Shown one piece after another: positions 34,602 through 44,100 of a stretch of 64,000 bases of DNA. This DNA comes from CADEED01 sp964444835. Its GTDB lineage: Bacteria; Pseudomonadota; Gammaproteobacteria; Steroidobacterales; Steroidobacteraceae. Under the pieces are notes generated by a model that made no database searches, was not told where the DNA came from, and worked only from the letters and a program-made list of their open reading frames with translations. The position numbers and the translations under genes were made by a program. The stretch's first letter is position 1. Each line of letters begins with the position of its first letter. The stretch lies in NCBI GenBank assembly GCA_964444835.1, contig CAYUIT010000013.1, positions 14,039 to 78,038 on the forward strand, in the 5' to 3' direction.

Positions 34602-35411
34602 ATGACTGCACGTTCGAGTCGGAGGTCTACGCGTTCGCACGGCGGCGAATTGCTGCGCGCGTGGCGCATGCGTCGCAAGCTGAGCCAGCTCGCGCTCGCA
34701 ATGGGGGCGGGAGTTTCGGCTCGCCACCTGAGCTTCATTGAGACAGGACGCGCGAAGCCGAGTGCCGAGTTGATCCTCGCCCTCACCGAGTATCTGACAC
34801 TGCCGCTGCGCGAGCGCAACGCGATCCTCCTGCAGTGCGGCTATGCGCCGCGCTTTGCTGAGACTGCACTCGCGGCACCCGAACTTGCGGATGTGCGTCG
34901 TGCGCTGCAGCGGTTGTTAGATGCGCATGAACCGTACCCGGGCATCGCCGTCGATCGACGCTTCAATGTCGTGCTCGCCAATCAATCGGCGTCGCGGCTG
35001 GTTGCGATGCTCCCCGCAAAGCTCCGCGAGCCGACGGTCAATATGATGCGCGCCAGTCTGCATCCCGAAGGTTTCGCTGCGGTGACAGCCAATTTTGCGG
35101 AGTGGGGTACTCACGTCGTCAAAGAACTGAGTCGAATGGCTGCGCTCGCCAACGACCCGGAATTGCAGAAGCTGCGCGACGAGGTGCTGCAATATGCCAA
35201 TGTTCAGCAGTTACAAGCGAAGCTTGCCGCAGAGGCGCACGATGCGGCGCGGCTGCTGATTCCATGCGTGTTGACCATCGACGGACAATCCGTGTCCATG
35301 TTCACGACGCTCGCGAAAATTGGTTCGTCGCTCGATGTCACGCTCGACGAGTTGACGCTCGAGTTGTTCTATCCGGCCGATCGCGCTGCGGAAGCGTTCT
35401 TTCGTCGTTAG
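34602..35411 (+). CDS. XRE-family regulator with MmyB-like ligand-binding domain
   Basis: 269 residues from ATG 34602. An N-terminal helix-turn-helix (LLRAWRMRRKLSQLALAMGA, VSARHLSFIETGRAKPS) is followed by a MmyB-type sensor domain (ADVRRALQRLLDAHEPYPGI, VDRRFNVVLANQSASRL, FTTLAKIGSSLDVTLDELTLELFYPAD). In this family the C-terminal PAS-like domain binds small hydrophobic ligands and the gene often controls a nearby oxidoreductase. None is adjacent here, so the target is unknown. It starts 13 bases after the c-subunit gene. Confidence 0.9.
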   Translation: MTARSSRRSTRSHGGELLRAWRMRRKLSQLALAMGAGVSARHLSFIETGRAKPSAELILALTEYLTLPLRERNAILLQCGYAPRFAETALAAPELADVRRALQRLLDAHEPYPGIAVDRRFNVVLANQSASRLVAMLPAKLREPTVNMMRASLHPEGFAAVTANFAEWGTHVVKELSRMAALANDPELQKLRDEVLQYANVQQLQAKLAAEAHDAARLLIPCVLTIDGQSVSMFTTLAKIGSSLDVTLDELTLELFYPADRAAEAFFRR

Positions 35412-36793
35412 CGCGGCGGTAGGCGGCGCGCCACGGGCCCGCCCGCGAGCTGCAACAGGCTTTCGTCGACGAGTGCGCCGTTTTTGATGACTGCGACGAT
35501 GGCCTTCGCGTTGTCGATGTTGACGCTCGGGTCCGCGTCGAGCAGCACAGCATCGGCGAGCTTGCCGACCTCGATCGAGCCCATATCGCGCTCGCGTCCG
35601 AGGAAGAGGGCGCCATTCAAAGTGGCGATGCGAATGATGTCGAGCGGCTTGATGCCTGCCGCCGCCAGCAACTCCATCTCCCGATGTACGCTCGGCCCGA
35701 CGGTTTGATCGGTGCCCAGTGTCAAGATCGCGCCCACGTCATGCAGCTTGCGTACGTTGTCTTGCGCAACCGGTGTCATGAGTTTCATCCACCAAGTCCA
35801 GCGGCTGTCTTGCCATTCCTGGCGCCGCTCGGTCTTGAGCCGCGTGATCTCGGCTGCACTCAGCGACGCGCGATAGAGTGGCTGATCGAGATACTCGGGG
35901 TGTTCGACGAGGCGGCTGTAGTTCTCGCCGATCGTGAGTGTCGTCACGGTCGGGATCCGCTTCGCGCTCATCAGTTTCACGAAGGACTCGCTCACGGGGC
36001 CCTGAATCACCGGGTGCGCGAGCGTGTCGACGCCGGCGAAGATCGCTTGCCGGGCGCGTAGCTCACCGGAAACATGGACGGTGGTACGAATGCCGCGCTC
36101 GTTGTAGTACTCCACGATCTTCTCGAGCAGCGCCGGATCGAGATGCGGAATCATCGGTCGCGCGCCCCAGCCGCGCTCCTCGAGCGTGAGCTTCAGAACA
36201 TCTGGTTTGCGCGCGATGTGCGCATCGAGCGCCACCGTGGCCTGTGGCCAATTCGTGACGTCGGTCGAACCTGCGCCACTGCCGTGACTTCCCGGGTAAG
36301 TGACGATGCCACCCGTTGCAAAGATGCGCGGTCCGAGCAAGCGCCCGGAGCGTTCCGCATCCCGCAGCTCGAAAATGAAATCGGGCACATTGCCGGCGTC
36401 GTAAATGCTGGTGACGCCGCTGTAGAGGTAACTGTGCAGGGCCGCGACGCCTTCCTCGCGTCGTTGCACCACACGTCGCAGCCCGTCGCGCGTGATCTCG
36501 GTACCACCCCGCAGGTGAACGTGCATGTCCATCAGGCCAGGGATCAGGAAGCGTTTGCTGCCGTCGATACGGCGACCTGTCGGCGGGCGAGCCTCTTTCG
36601 CCGGTGCGACTTGTGTGAAGCGATCGCCCTCGATCACGACGGTCATATTCGAGCGTGGGGCCGAGCCCGTGCCATCGATCACCGTGACGTTCTCGATGAC
36701 GATCGTCTCGGCACACGCGCCGCTCGCAACTAACAAGGAGCCCATCCAGCAAGCGACCCGGTGACCGATAGATTTGTTCGCTTTACGCATCAT
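35408..36793 (-). CDS. Exported amidohydrolase (imidazolonepropionase/prolidase-like)
   Basis: About 461 residues from ATG 36793, with GAGGG upstream on the minus strand. A signal peptide (WMGSLLVASGACA) precedes a metal-dependent amidohydrolase: first metal-binding pair MDMHVHL (HxH), further His residues in TVHVSGE and LAHPVIQGP, Asp in LGTDQTVG. The C-terminus returns to the beta-sandwich (LADAVLLDADPSVNIDN). Related enzymes act on dipeptides or cyclic amides in the periplasm; the substrate cannot be fixed here. It is divergent from a sodium-dependent amino-acid-type transporter and overlaps the XRE gene end by 4 bases. Confidence 0.87.
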   Translation of the reverse strand: MMRKANKSIGHRVACWMGSLLVASGACAETIVIENVTVIDGTGSAPRSNMTVVIEGDRFTQVAPAKEARPPTGRRIDGSKRFLIPGLMDMHVHLRGGTEITRDGLRRVVQRREEGVAALHSYLYSGVTSIYDAGNVPDFIFELRDAERSGRLLGPRIFATGGIVTYPGSHGSGAGSTDVTNWPQATVALDAHIARKPDVLKLTLEERGWGARPMIPHLDPALLEKIVEYYNERGIRTTVHVSGELRARQAIFAGVDTLAHPVIQGPVSESFVKLMSAKRIPTVTTLTIGENYSRLVEHPEYLDQPLYRASLSAAEITRLKTERRQEWQDSRWTWWMKLMTPVAQDNVRKLHDVGAILTLGTDQTVGPSVHREMELLAAAGIKPLDIIRIATLNGALFLGRERDMGSIEVGKLADAVLLDADPSVNIDNAKAIVAVIKNGALVDESLLQLAGGPVARRLPPR

Positions 36794-36821
36794 CGGCGTG
36801 CCCTCATCCTTTGGAATGGTT

Positions 36822-36859
36822 ATCCTGTCACGAACCTCGCGGACGCGCGAGCACAGGAT
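36822..36859. repeat. Long imperfect hairpin between amidohydrolase and symporter genes
   Basis: ATCCTGT (36822-36828) pairs with ACAGGAT (36853-36859), and inside it CTCGCG (36836-36841) pairs with CGCGAG (36846-36851) around GACG. It lies in the 83-base divergent region, 17 bases before the symporter start. It could be an operator or a leader RNA structure. Confidence 0.55.
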
Positions 36860-36876
36860 CCTGTAGGGAGACGCGA

Positions 36877-38250
36877 GTGGCCTCGACACCTGCGGCAGCG
36901 GCTATCTGGAGCTCGCGCTTCGCATTCTTGATTTCGGCCGTCGGCGCGGCCGTGGGCCTCGGTAGTTTGTGGCGCTTCCCCTATGTGGCTGGCGTGAATG
37001 GCGGCAGCGCATTCTTGCTGGTGTATCTGTGCTGTGTCGTCTTGCTGTGCGTTCCGATCATGATGGCCGAAATGGCGATCGGTCGACGCCGTAAGGGCAG
37101 CGCGATCGAGAGCGTGAACTCGATCGTCCGGGAAGAGGGGGCTTCCCCGGCATGGCGAGCGATTGGCTGGCTCAGCATACTCATCCCGTTCGTGGGTTTG
37201 AGCTACTACGCGGTCGTTGGCGGCTGGGTCATGGATTACGTTTGGATTGCTGCGACGAGCGGCTTCCAAGATCTCGATGGCGCCGCATCGGCAGCCCAAT
37301 TTCAGGCGCGCACTGCAAACCCAGGTCTGCAACTGGTGGCGCATGCGCTGTTCATCGGGCTTTCCGCCTGGGTGGTCGCGCGCGGTGTTCGGCGCGGCAT
37401 CGAAGGCGTTTCCAAGCTCATGATGCCTGCGCTTTTCGCGATCTTGTTAGGCTTAGTTGCCTACAATGCCATCGCACTCGACTTCAGTCGCGGCGCTGCC
37501 TTTTTGCTGACACCGGACTTCTCCCGCGTAACGAGCGAGACCTGGCTCGTAGCGCTTGGTCAAGCCTTTTACTCGACGGCGATCGGTGTCGGCGTGATGA
37601 TGACCTACAGCGCGTATCTGCCGCGCGGCGTCTCGTTGCCGCAGTCAGCCGTGATCATCTGCGGCTCGGTATTGCTCACGTCGGTTCTCGCGGGGCTCGC
37701 GATCTTTCCGATCGTATTTCATTTTGGGCTCGCACCCGACGGCGGACCGAACTTGAGTTTCGTGACATTGCCTGTCGCGTTTGGACAGATGCCCGCAGGC
37801 GATTTCATCGGCGGTGCGTTCTTCGTGCTCGTATTCTTCGCCGCTTTCACAACGGCGATCGGGATGCTCGAGCCGACGGTCGCTTGGGTCATCGAGAGAA
37901 CGCAGTGGAGCCGGCCCCTCGCAACCACCATCGTCGCCGGCCTCACTTGGGTGATTGGCGTGCCGTCGCTGCTGTCGTTCAACACATTGAGTGGCTTCCA
38001 TCCCTTAGCGATGTTCGAAGGGCTTGCGACGAAGACGGTGTTCGACTTGGTGGACTACACCATTGCCAACGTATTGATCCCGGTCAATGCGTTGTTGATT
38101 GCGCTGTTCGTCGGGTGGCGTCTGAATGCCGCCGTCACGGTCGATGAGCTCGGCTTGGGGAGCGGCACGCTCTATCGAATCTGGCGGCTATTGCTCGCGT
38201 ATGTTGCGCCGCTTGCGATCGTGTTGATCCTCGCCGACCTGTGGTGGTGA
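36877..38250 (+). CDS. Neurotransmitter:sodium symporter (SNF) family transporter
   Basis: 457 residues from GTG 36877, with TAGGGAG just upstream. About eleven to twelve membrane helices are visible, with the family signature in helix 1 (SAVGAAVGLGSLWRFPYVAGVNGGSAF) where Na+ and substrate bind, and the conserved helix 6 region (LGQAFYSTAIGVGVMMTYSAYL). Bacterial members such as LeuT and MhsT import amino acids with sodium. Divergence from a peptide-type amidohydrolase suggests a role in peptide or amino-acid uptake. Confidence 0.92.
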   Translation: MASTPAAAAIWSSRFAFLISAVGAAVGLGSLWRFPYVAGVNGGSAFLLVYLCCVVLLCVPIMMAEMAIGRRRKGSAIESVNSIVREEGASPAWRAIGWLSILIPFVGLSYYAVVGGWVMDYVWIAATSGFQDLDGAASAAQFQARTANPGLQLVAHALFIGLSAWVVARGVRRGIEGVSKLMMPALFAILLGLVAYNAIALDFSRGAAFLLTPDFSRVTSETWLVALGQAFYSTAIGVGVMMTYSAYLPRGVSLPQSAVIICGSVLLTSVLAGLAIFPIVFHFGLAPDGGPNLSFVTLPVAFGQMPAGDFIGGAFFVLVFFAAFTTAIGMLEPTVAWVIERTQWSRPLATTIVAGLTWVIGVPSLLSFNTLSGFHPLAMFEGLATKTVFDLVDYTIANVLIPVNALLIALFVGWRLNAAVTVDELGLGSGTLYRIWRLLLAYVAPLAIVLILADLWW

Positions 38251-38262
38251 TCGGCTACGCCT

Positions 38263-39315
38263 CTAATAGTTGATGCTCGGATTGTCGCCAGGGTAGATCA
38301 CGCCTGCCACATCCATACCCGCAGCATCGATGCATTGCAGCGAATGCAGCTGCTTGCGAGGCAGGAACATCACATCGCCGGTTTGCACGTTCGTCTTGCG
38401 GGTCTCGGTCCACAGGCATCCGTGGCCCTCGACGAGGATCAAGGCTTCTTCGTACAGATGGCGGTGGGGCTCCGCTTTCGAGAACGGAATATGCCCGATG
38501 AACTGTGTGGCCACCGTTGAGCCGACGTGCTTGTCGACCAACATTTGAAAGAACCGCGCCGCCATCGCCTGGCGCTTTGACGCGTCCACCTTGACGACGC
38601 GCTCTGGCCAGTCGGCGTCGAACCAAGCGGGAGCGGAGTCGGGCCAGTCGATGGTCGTCGCTGCGGGGCAAGCAGAGATAAACACAACTAACGACTCGGA
38701 TTCCGGCTCGAGCGCGCAGGCCTCGCCAGGGCGAACATACACGCCGTCAGTGGGCGCGATCGAAAAGCTGCGGGCACCAATGTGAATTTGGCCTGCGCCA
38801 CGCTGCACGAACAACACGACATGTCGGTCGCCAAAGGACAGATAGTCGGTTCGACCTCGTGCTTCCAGATAGAACTGCGATTGATATTGAGCGCCGAACT
38901 CGGGTCCGATGACCGTGCAGTAGTGAGCCGCACCCCGCACCGTGAGGGTGGCGCGCGACGGGCGAAACACGTAACAGACGCCGTCGAGTGCAATGATTGG
39001 CCCGTCCGTCGCGGGTGCTGATGGGATTAGCCGATTCGTGTCGCTATTCGGATCATCCTCACGATAGGCGCCGGGCAAGTTGTTATGGCTGCCATCGCAG
39101 AAGGGTTTCTGGCAGGTCTGCTTACAGCCGCAAAACAACACTTCTTCGCGCGCTTCCTGGGGCGTGTAGGCGACGGGCTGGAAATCGGTTCCAGCATGCG
39201 ATCCATCGCAAAAGGGTTGACGCTTCGAGCGCCCACAACTGCACCAATAGTAGGTGCGGCCTTGTTGTAGCTCAACGAAGTACGGTTTGCGCTGGGCGAT
39301 GATCGGTTCGGTCAT
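38263..39315 (-). CDS. Fusion of two CDGSH iron-sulfur domains with a double-cupin region
   Basis: A 350-residue protein with AGGAG before the ATG. Two CDGSH motifs occur near the N-terminus: WCSCGRSKRQPFCDGSH and FCGCKQTCQKPFCDGSH, each with three Cys and one His for a [2Fe-2S] cluster. Residues about 105-350 are cupin-like. The C-terminal cupin keeps the metal ligands (PHRHLYEEALILVEGHG, then GDVMFLPRKQLH). The N-terminal cupin is weaker. It lies 54 bases downstream of the BigR-like regulator on the same strand, so it is probably sulfide- or persulfide-regulated. A dioxygenase or sensor role in sulfur chemistry is plausible but unproven. Confidence 0.85.
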   Translation of the reverse strand: MTEPIIAQRKPYFVELQQGRTYYWCSCGRSKRQPFCDGSHAGTDFQPVAYTPQEAREEVLFCGCKQTCQKPFCDGSHNNLPGAYREDDPNSDTNRLIPSAPATDGPIIALDGVCYVFRPSRATLTVRGAAHYCTVIGPEFGAQYQSQFYLEARGRTDYLSFGDRHVVLFVQRGAGQIHIGARSFSIAPTDGVYVRPGEACALEPESESLVVFISACPAATTIDWPDSAPAWFDADWPERVVKVDASKRQAMAARFFQMLVDKHVGSTVATQFIGHIPFSKAEPHRHLYEEALILVEGHGCLWTETRKTNVQTGDVMFLPRKQLHSLQCIDAAGMDVAGVIYPGDNPSINY

Positions 39316-39369
39316 AAGGACTCCTGCAATGCCAGAGTCTACGCCAGCCGTCCCGTTCGATCGATTCCA

Positions 39370-39699
39370 TCAAGCGCAATAGATCTGGTGCAGGGTCGCA
39401 ACCACCCGGCCTGCGGGGCCGGGCTTCAGTGAGTAGTACACCGTTTGCGCTGCGCGCCGCGTGGTGACCGCGCCAGTGTCGCGCAACACGGCCAAGTGCT
39501 GCGAGAGCGCCGACTGGCTGAGCGGCAGCCGCTCATTGAGCTCACCGACTGACATTTCGCCTTCGGTGAGGTTGCACAAAATCATCAGACGCTGCTCGTT
39601 TGCGAGCGCGCGCAACAACTCAGCCGCTTCCTCAGCATGCGGCAGCATGTCCTTCACGGTTTTGGGCAAACGCCGGGCCATCACAGAGCTCCGAGTCAT
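39370..39699 (-). CDS. ArsR-family repressor of the BigR/SqrR (persulfide-sensing) type
   Basis: A 109-residue winged-helix regulator. The recognition region is LPLSQSALSQHLAVLRDTGAV with wing TTRRAAQTVYYSL. Two cysteines fall at positions 42 (LMILCNL) and 108 (HQIYCA), the same positions as the two thiols that form a poly-sulfur bridge in BigR of Xylella/Agrobacterium. This strongly suggests sensing of sulfide, persulfide or related reactive sulfur species. It is divergent from a sulfide:quinone oxidoreductase/RND operon, and the shared promoter contains a large palindrome. An alternative start at 39681 would shift the numbering but keep both thiols. Confidence 0.9.
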   Translation of the reverse strand: MTRSSVMARRLPKTVKDMLPHAEEAAELLRALANEQRLMILCNLTEGEMSVGELNERLPLSQSALSQHLAVLRDTGAVTTRRAAQTVYYSLKPGPAGRVVATLHQIYCA

Positions 39700-39708
39700 G
39701 AGGTACTC

Positions 39709-39750
39709 AGTATAATTAGCACTTGCTAAATTAGCAAGTACTAATATACT
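39709..39750. promoter_or_regulatory. 31-bp palindromic operator with two overlapping divergent promoters
   Basis: The palindrome spans 39715-39745, centred on 39730: half-site ACTTGCTAA (39721-39729) mirrors TTAGCAAGT (39731-39739), and the outer ATTAG/CTAAT arms also pair; only 39720/39740 mismatch. The rightward promoter is TTGCTA (39723-39728), 16 bp, TATACT (39745-39750). The leftward promoter is TTGCTA (39737-39732), 17 bp, TATACT (39714-39709). The two promoters are near mirror images, so one bound ArsR-type dimer would block both. A+T content is far above the surroundings. Confidence 0.88.
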
Positions 39751-39801
39751 GACGCCGATTGAAACCCATCACGGTCGCCGCGGGCGGCCCGGAGACAGCG
39801 C

Positions 39802-40005
39802 ATGAATATCGACCGTTTCGTTATGGCGTTCGCGGGCAGCGTCGTGCTCGTGAGCCTGCTATTGGGGCAATACGTCAGTCCGTACTGGTATTTCCTGACG
39901 GCATTCGTCGGGCTGAACTTGCTACAAGCTTCCTTCACGGGCTTTTGTCCGTTGGCTCTGATCTTGCGCAAGTTCGGCGTTACGCCCGGCTGCGCGTTTC
40001 GTTGA
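39802..40005 (+). CDS. DUF2892 (YgaP-like) small membrane protein
   Basis: A 67-residue protein with two membrane helices (about 6-24 and 28-45) and the family C-terminus GFCPLALILRKFGVTPGC containing two Cys. In YgaP this module is attached to a rhodanese domain; here it stands alone. GGAG at 39791 precedes the ATG. It is the first gene of the sulfide-regulated rightward operon, 12 bases before the RND adaptor. A role in handling or exporting sulfane sulfur is an inference from this context. Confidence 0.87.
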   Translation: MNIDRFVMAFAGSVVLVSLLLGQYVSPYWYFLTAFVGLNLLQASFTGFCPLALILRKFGVTPGCAFR

Positions 40006-40016
40006 GGCAGTTGCTT

Positions 40017-41138
40017 ATGGATGCAGTCGTTTCGAAACCGGGCGATGCATCCACGCGGCGTGCCCCGCCGCTTCGCGTCGCCTGGTTCGCATGGCTGGGG
40101 GCGTTTGCCTTAGCAAGTTGTGGCAAGCCGTCGGCACCCGACGTGGATGGCGCACCCGCCAAAGCGCCATATCCGACGCTCAATGTTGCGTCGGAGCGTG
40201 TGACGGCGGAGCGGCGCATCGATGGGCGCATCGAAGCGGTCAATCAAGGAACGGTCTCGGCGCAAACATCGGGCGAAGTCACGGCCATCGTGCGCGACGT
40301 GAGCGACTCCGTCGCGGCGGGCGGTGTCGTGCTGCGGCTGCGCGCCGTGCAGCAGCGCGCCGGGCTCGATCAAGCCGATGCCGCGCTGCGCGCGGCGCGC
40401 TCACAGGCCGCAGAGGCTGAGGCGCGCTATGAGCGCATCGCCGACATGTATGCGCGCAAAGTGGTCGCCAAAGCGACTTTCGACGAAGTCACTGCCTATC
40501 GCGATGGTGCCGTTGCGCGCCTCGATGCGGCACAAGCGGCTCGCAGCGCTGCCCGCGAAGGCTTGGGCTACACCGAAGTGCGTATGCCGTTCGCGGGTGT
40601 GATCACCGATAGATTCGTGCGCGCAGGGGAGTCGGTCGCACCGGGTACGCCGCTGTTTGCCGCCGCCGCCCTCGGCGAGATGCGAGTGATCGTTGACGTC
40701 TCGCAGGATCTCGCGCTGCAAATTCAGAGCCAGCCCAGCGCGGCCGTGTATGTCGGCGAGCGGCGGATCCAAGCCTCGAAAGTCACCGTGTATCCGCGTG
40801 CAGCCGCCGACTCCGGCGCATTCCGCGTGCGGGTCGATCTGCCGAAGGAGGGCCCCGCAGTTCTGCCGGGAATGTTTGTCAAAGTGGGCTTCGTCACCGG
40901 CGAAGAAGATCGTTTGCTCGTGCCGCGGACAGCGGTGGTCGAGCGCGGCGAGGTGACAGGCTTGTACGTGTTCGAAGGCGAGGGAGGTGGCCGCACCGTG
41001 CTCCGCCAAGTGCGACTCGGCCACGTCCGAGGTGATCGCGTCGAGGTGATCGCAGGGCTCAACGCGGGTGAGCAAGTCGCCCTCGATCCGCAGCTCGCGT
41101 TGCGCGCATTGGTCAATCGCGACAGAGCGGCGCCGTAA
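40017..41138 (+). CDS. RND efflux periplasmic adaptor (membrane fusion) lipoprotein
   Basis: 373 residues from ATG 40017. A lipobox (ALASC) ends the signal. The order is barrel-lipoyl-hairpin-lipoyl-barrel as in AcrA/MexA: GRIEAVNQGTVSAQTSGEVTA, a short alpha hairpin (about 115-180), then TEVRMPFAGVITDRFVRAGE and the membrane-proximal part (LVPRTAVVERGEVTGLYVFE). It links the permease to the outer-membrane channel. Its TAA overlaps the permease ATG by one base (TAATG). Confidence 0.92.
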   Translation: MDAVVSKPGDASTRRAPPLRVAWFAWLGAFALASCGKPSAPDVDGAPAKAPYPTLNVASERVTAERRIDGRIEAVNQGTVSAQTSGEVTAIVRDVSDSVAAGGVVLRLRAVQQRAGLDQADAALRAARSQAAEAEARYERIADMYARKVVAKATFDEVTAYRDGAVARLDAAQAARSAAREGLGYTEVRMPFAGVITDRFVRAGESVAPGTPLFAAAALGEMRVIVDVSQDLALQIQSQPSAAVYVGERRIQASKVTVYPRAAADSGAFRVRVDLPKEGPAVLPGMFVKVGFVTGEEDRLLVPRTAVVERGEVTGLYVFEGEGGGRTVLRQVRLGHVRGDRVEVIAGLNAGEQVALDPQLALRALVNRDRAAP

Positions 41139-44100
41139 TGCCAGAAGCGCTCGGCTTCTCGGGGCGGCTGTCACGGTTCTTTCTCAAGAACCAGTTGACG
41201 CCGCTGCTCGCTGTCGCGGCCATGTTGTTAGGCCTGTTCGCCGTGTGGGTCACACCGCGCGAGGAAGAACCGCAGATCGACGTGACGTTCGCCAACATCT
41301 TCATCCCGTTTCCAGGGGCGACGTCTGAACAAGTCGAGTCGCTCGTCGTGAGCCCGATGGAGCGTGTGCTGGGCGAGATTGCCGGCATCAAGCATATCTA
41401 CTCGGTGTCTCGGCCCGGGCTCGGCCTAATCACGGTGCAATTTGCAGTTGGGGAAACGCGCACCGAGGCGGTCGTACGTCTCTACAACGCAATCTATTCC
41501 AATCAAGACTGGCGCCCGGCCAATCTCGGGGTACTGCAGCCCCTCGTCAAACCCGGTGGCATCGAAGATGTGCCGGTGCTGACGCTCACGTTATGGACAC
41601 GAGATCCGGCGCGCAGTGCCGCTGATTTGAGTAAGGTGGCGCGCTCAATCGAAACGGAGATCAAGCGCGTCCCCGGGACACGCGACGTCTACACCGTGGG
41701 TGCCGAGGACAACGTCGTTCATGTTGAGCTCGATCCGCGGCGACTCGCAGGCCATGGGCTCACACTGACCGAGATCGCGCAGTCGCTCGCGCTGTCGAAT
41801 CAGTCGCTGCAGGCAGGTGCCCTCGTGAGCGGAGGTACGGTAACGCCCGTACAAGCCGGGCAATTTCTCGTCGATCGCGACAGCGTTGCGAATCTGGTCG
41901 TCGGCTATGTCGCGAGTCGGCCCATTTATCTCGAGGATGTCGCGACGGTACGCGCGGCCGCGGATCAGCCGGAGCAGTACGTTTGGTACGGATCGCAATC
42001 CGAGGTGCGCAATGCGCCAGCGGTCACGATCGCAGTGGCGAAGAAGACCGGCGAAAATGCGAGCGACGTGGCAAGTAGCGTGCTGAAGCGTGTCGAGCTG
42101 CTGCGCGGACAGTACATTCCGGACGGTGTCGAAGTCACCGTCACGCGCAACTACGGCGTCACGGCGAATGACAAAGCGCAGAAGCTGATCCAGAAGCTCC
42201 TGTTCGCGACGATCTCAGTGGTGTTGTTAGTCATCTTGACGATGGGCCGACGCGAAGCTGTCGTCGTCGGTGCGGCGGTTATCGTTACGCTGGCAGCCAC
42301 GCTGTTTGCTTCGTGGGCTTGGGGCTTCACGATCAACCGTGTGTCGCTGTTCGCGTTGATCTTCTCGATTGGCATCCTGGTCGACGATGCCATCGTCATC
42401 GTCGAGAACATTCACCGACACCGCCAATTATCCAATGAGCCACTCGACGTGCTGATCCCGCGTGCGGTCGATGAGGTGGGTGGGCCCACGATTCTCGCCA
42501 CATTCACCGTCATCGCGGCGCTACTGCCGATGGCCTTTGTGAGTGGCCTGATGGGCCCTTACATGAGCCCGATCCCCATCAACTCCAGCATGGGGATGGT
42601 GATCTCGCTCGCGGTGGCGCTCGTGTTTACGCCTTGGCTGAGTCGCAAGTTGTTAGGAAAGGAATCGCATGCGCCGGTGGGCGAGGCGACGGCGCACGAG
42701 GCGAACCCCCGCGTGACGCGGCTGTTTGAGCGCGTGATGCGGCCGTACCTTGCAGCGGACGGCGGGCGCGCGCGCCGTCACAAGCTGTATGCGGGAATTG
42801 GCCTCGCCATCGTGGCCGCAGTCGCGCTCGCGGTTGTAAAGCTCGTCGTGCTCAAGATGCTGCCGTTTGACAACAAGTCGGAGTTTCAGGTGGTGCTGAA
42901 CATGCCGGAGGGCACGCCCGTTGAAACGACCGCGCGCGTACTGGGCGAGCTTGCGGCGGTCATCGAGCGCGTGCCTGAAGTGACGGACTATCAGGTGTAC
43001 GCGGGTACCGCAGCGCCGATCAACTTCAACGGCCTCGTACGGCAGTATTCGCTGCGCCAGAGCCCAGAGTTGGGCGATATCCAAGTCAATCTCGTCGATA
43101 AGCACGAGCGGGATCGCCAAAGCCATGAGATCGCGCTCGCGGTGCGGCCCGCCCTCGTCGCAGTGGTGCGGCGCCATGGCGGGACCGTCCAAGTCGTCGA
43201 AGTGCCGCCGGGGCCGCCGGTACAAGCGCCGTTAGTAGCCGAGATCTATGCGCCCACGTCGGCGGAGCGCGCCGCGCTCACGCGCGAAGTGCGCAAGCTG
43301 TTCGACAGCACGCAAGACATCATCGATGTCGACGACACACTCGAAGCTGCCACGAAGCGTTGGGTCATTGAAGTGGACCAAGGCAAAGCCGCGATGCTGG
43401 GGGTAGCGCCTGCGCAAGTGAGTCAGCTCCTCACGATGGCGCTGGCTGGGCACGATGCTACCTACTTGCGTACCGCTCGCAGCCAAGAGCCCACCTCGGT
43501 GCGCATCGAGCTGCCCGTTCGCGATAAGTCGAGCATCGATGAGCTGCTCGAACTCGAAGTGCGCTCGATGAGTGGCACGCGAGTGCGTATTGGCGCGATC
43601 GCGAGCGCGCGCGAAGCCGTATGGGACGCAGCGATCTACCACAAGAACCTCTTGCCAGTGGCCTATGTCACGGGCGACATGGCCGGCAAGCTCGACAGCC
43701 CACTCTACGGCATGTTCGACATCGTTGGTCAGATGGAAGACGTGCGCGTCTCGGGCGTCGTGCCAACGCAGCACTTTATCGCGCAACCGGACGATCCAGC
43801 CGATGTGGCCGTGAAATGGGATGGTGAGTGGCAAATCACGTACGAGACGTTTCGCGACATGGGAGCGGCCTACGCCGTGGGGCTCATTCTGATCTACCTA
43901 CTCGTCGTCGCGCAGTTCGGTTCGTATGGCGTGCCGCTCATCATCATGACGCCGATTCCCCTGACGATCATCGGTGTGATGCCAGGGCATGCGTTGCTCG
44001 GAGCGCAGTTCACGGCCACGTCGATGATCGGCATGATCGCACTCGCCGGCATCATCGTCCGTAACTCCATCTTGTTGGTTGATTTCGTCAACAGTGAGCG

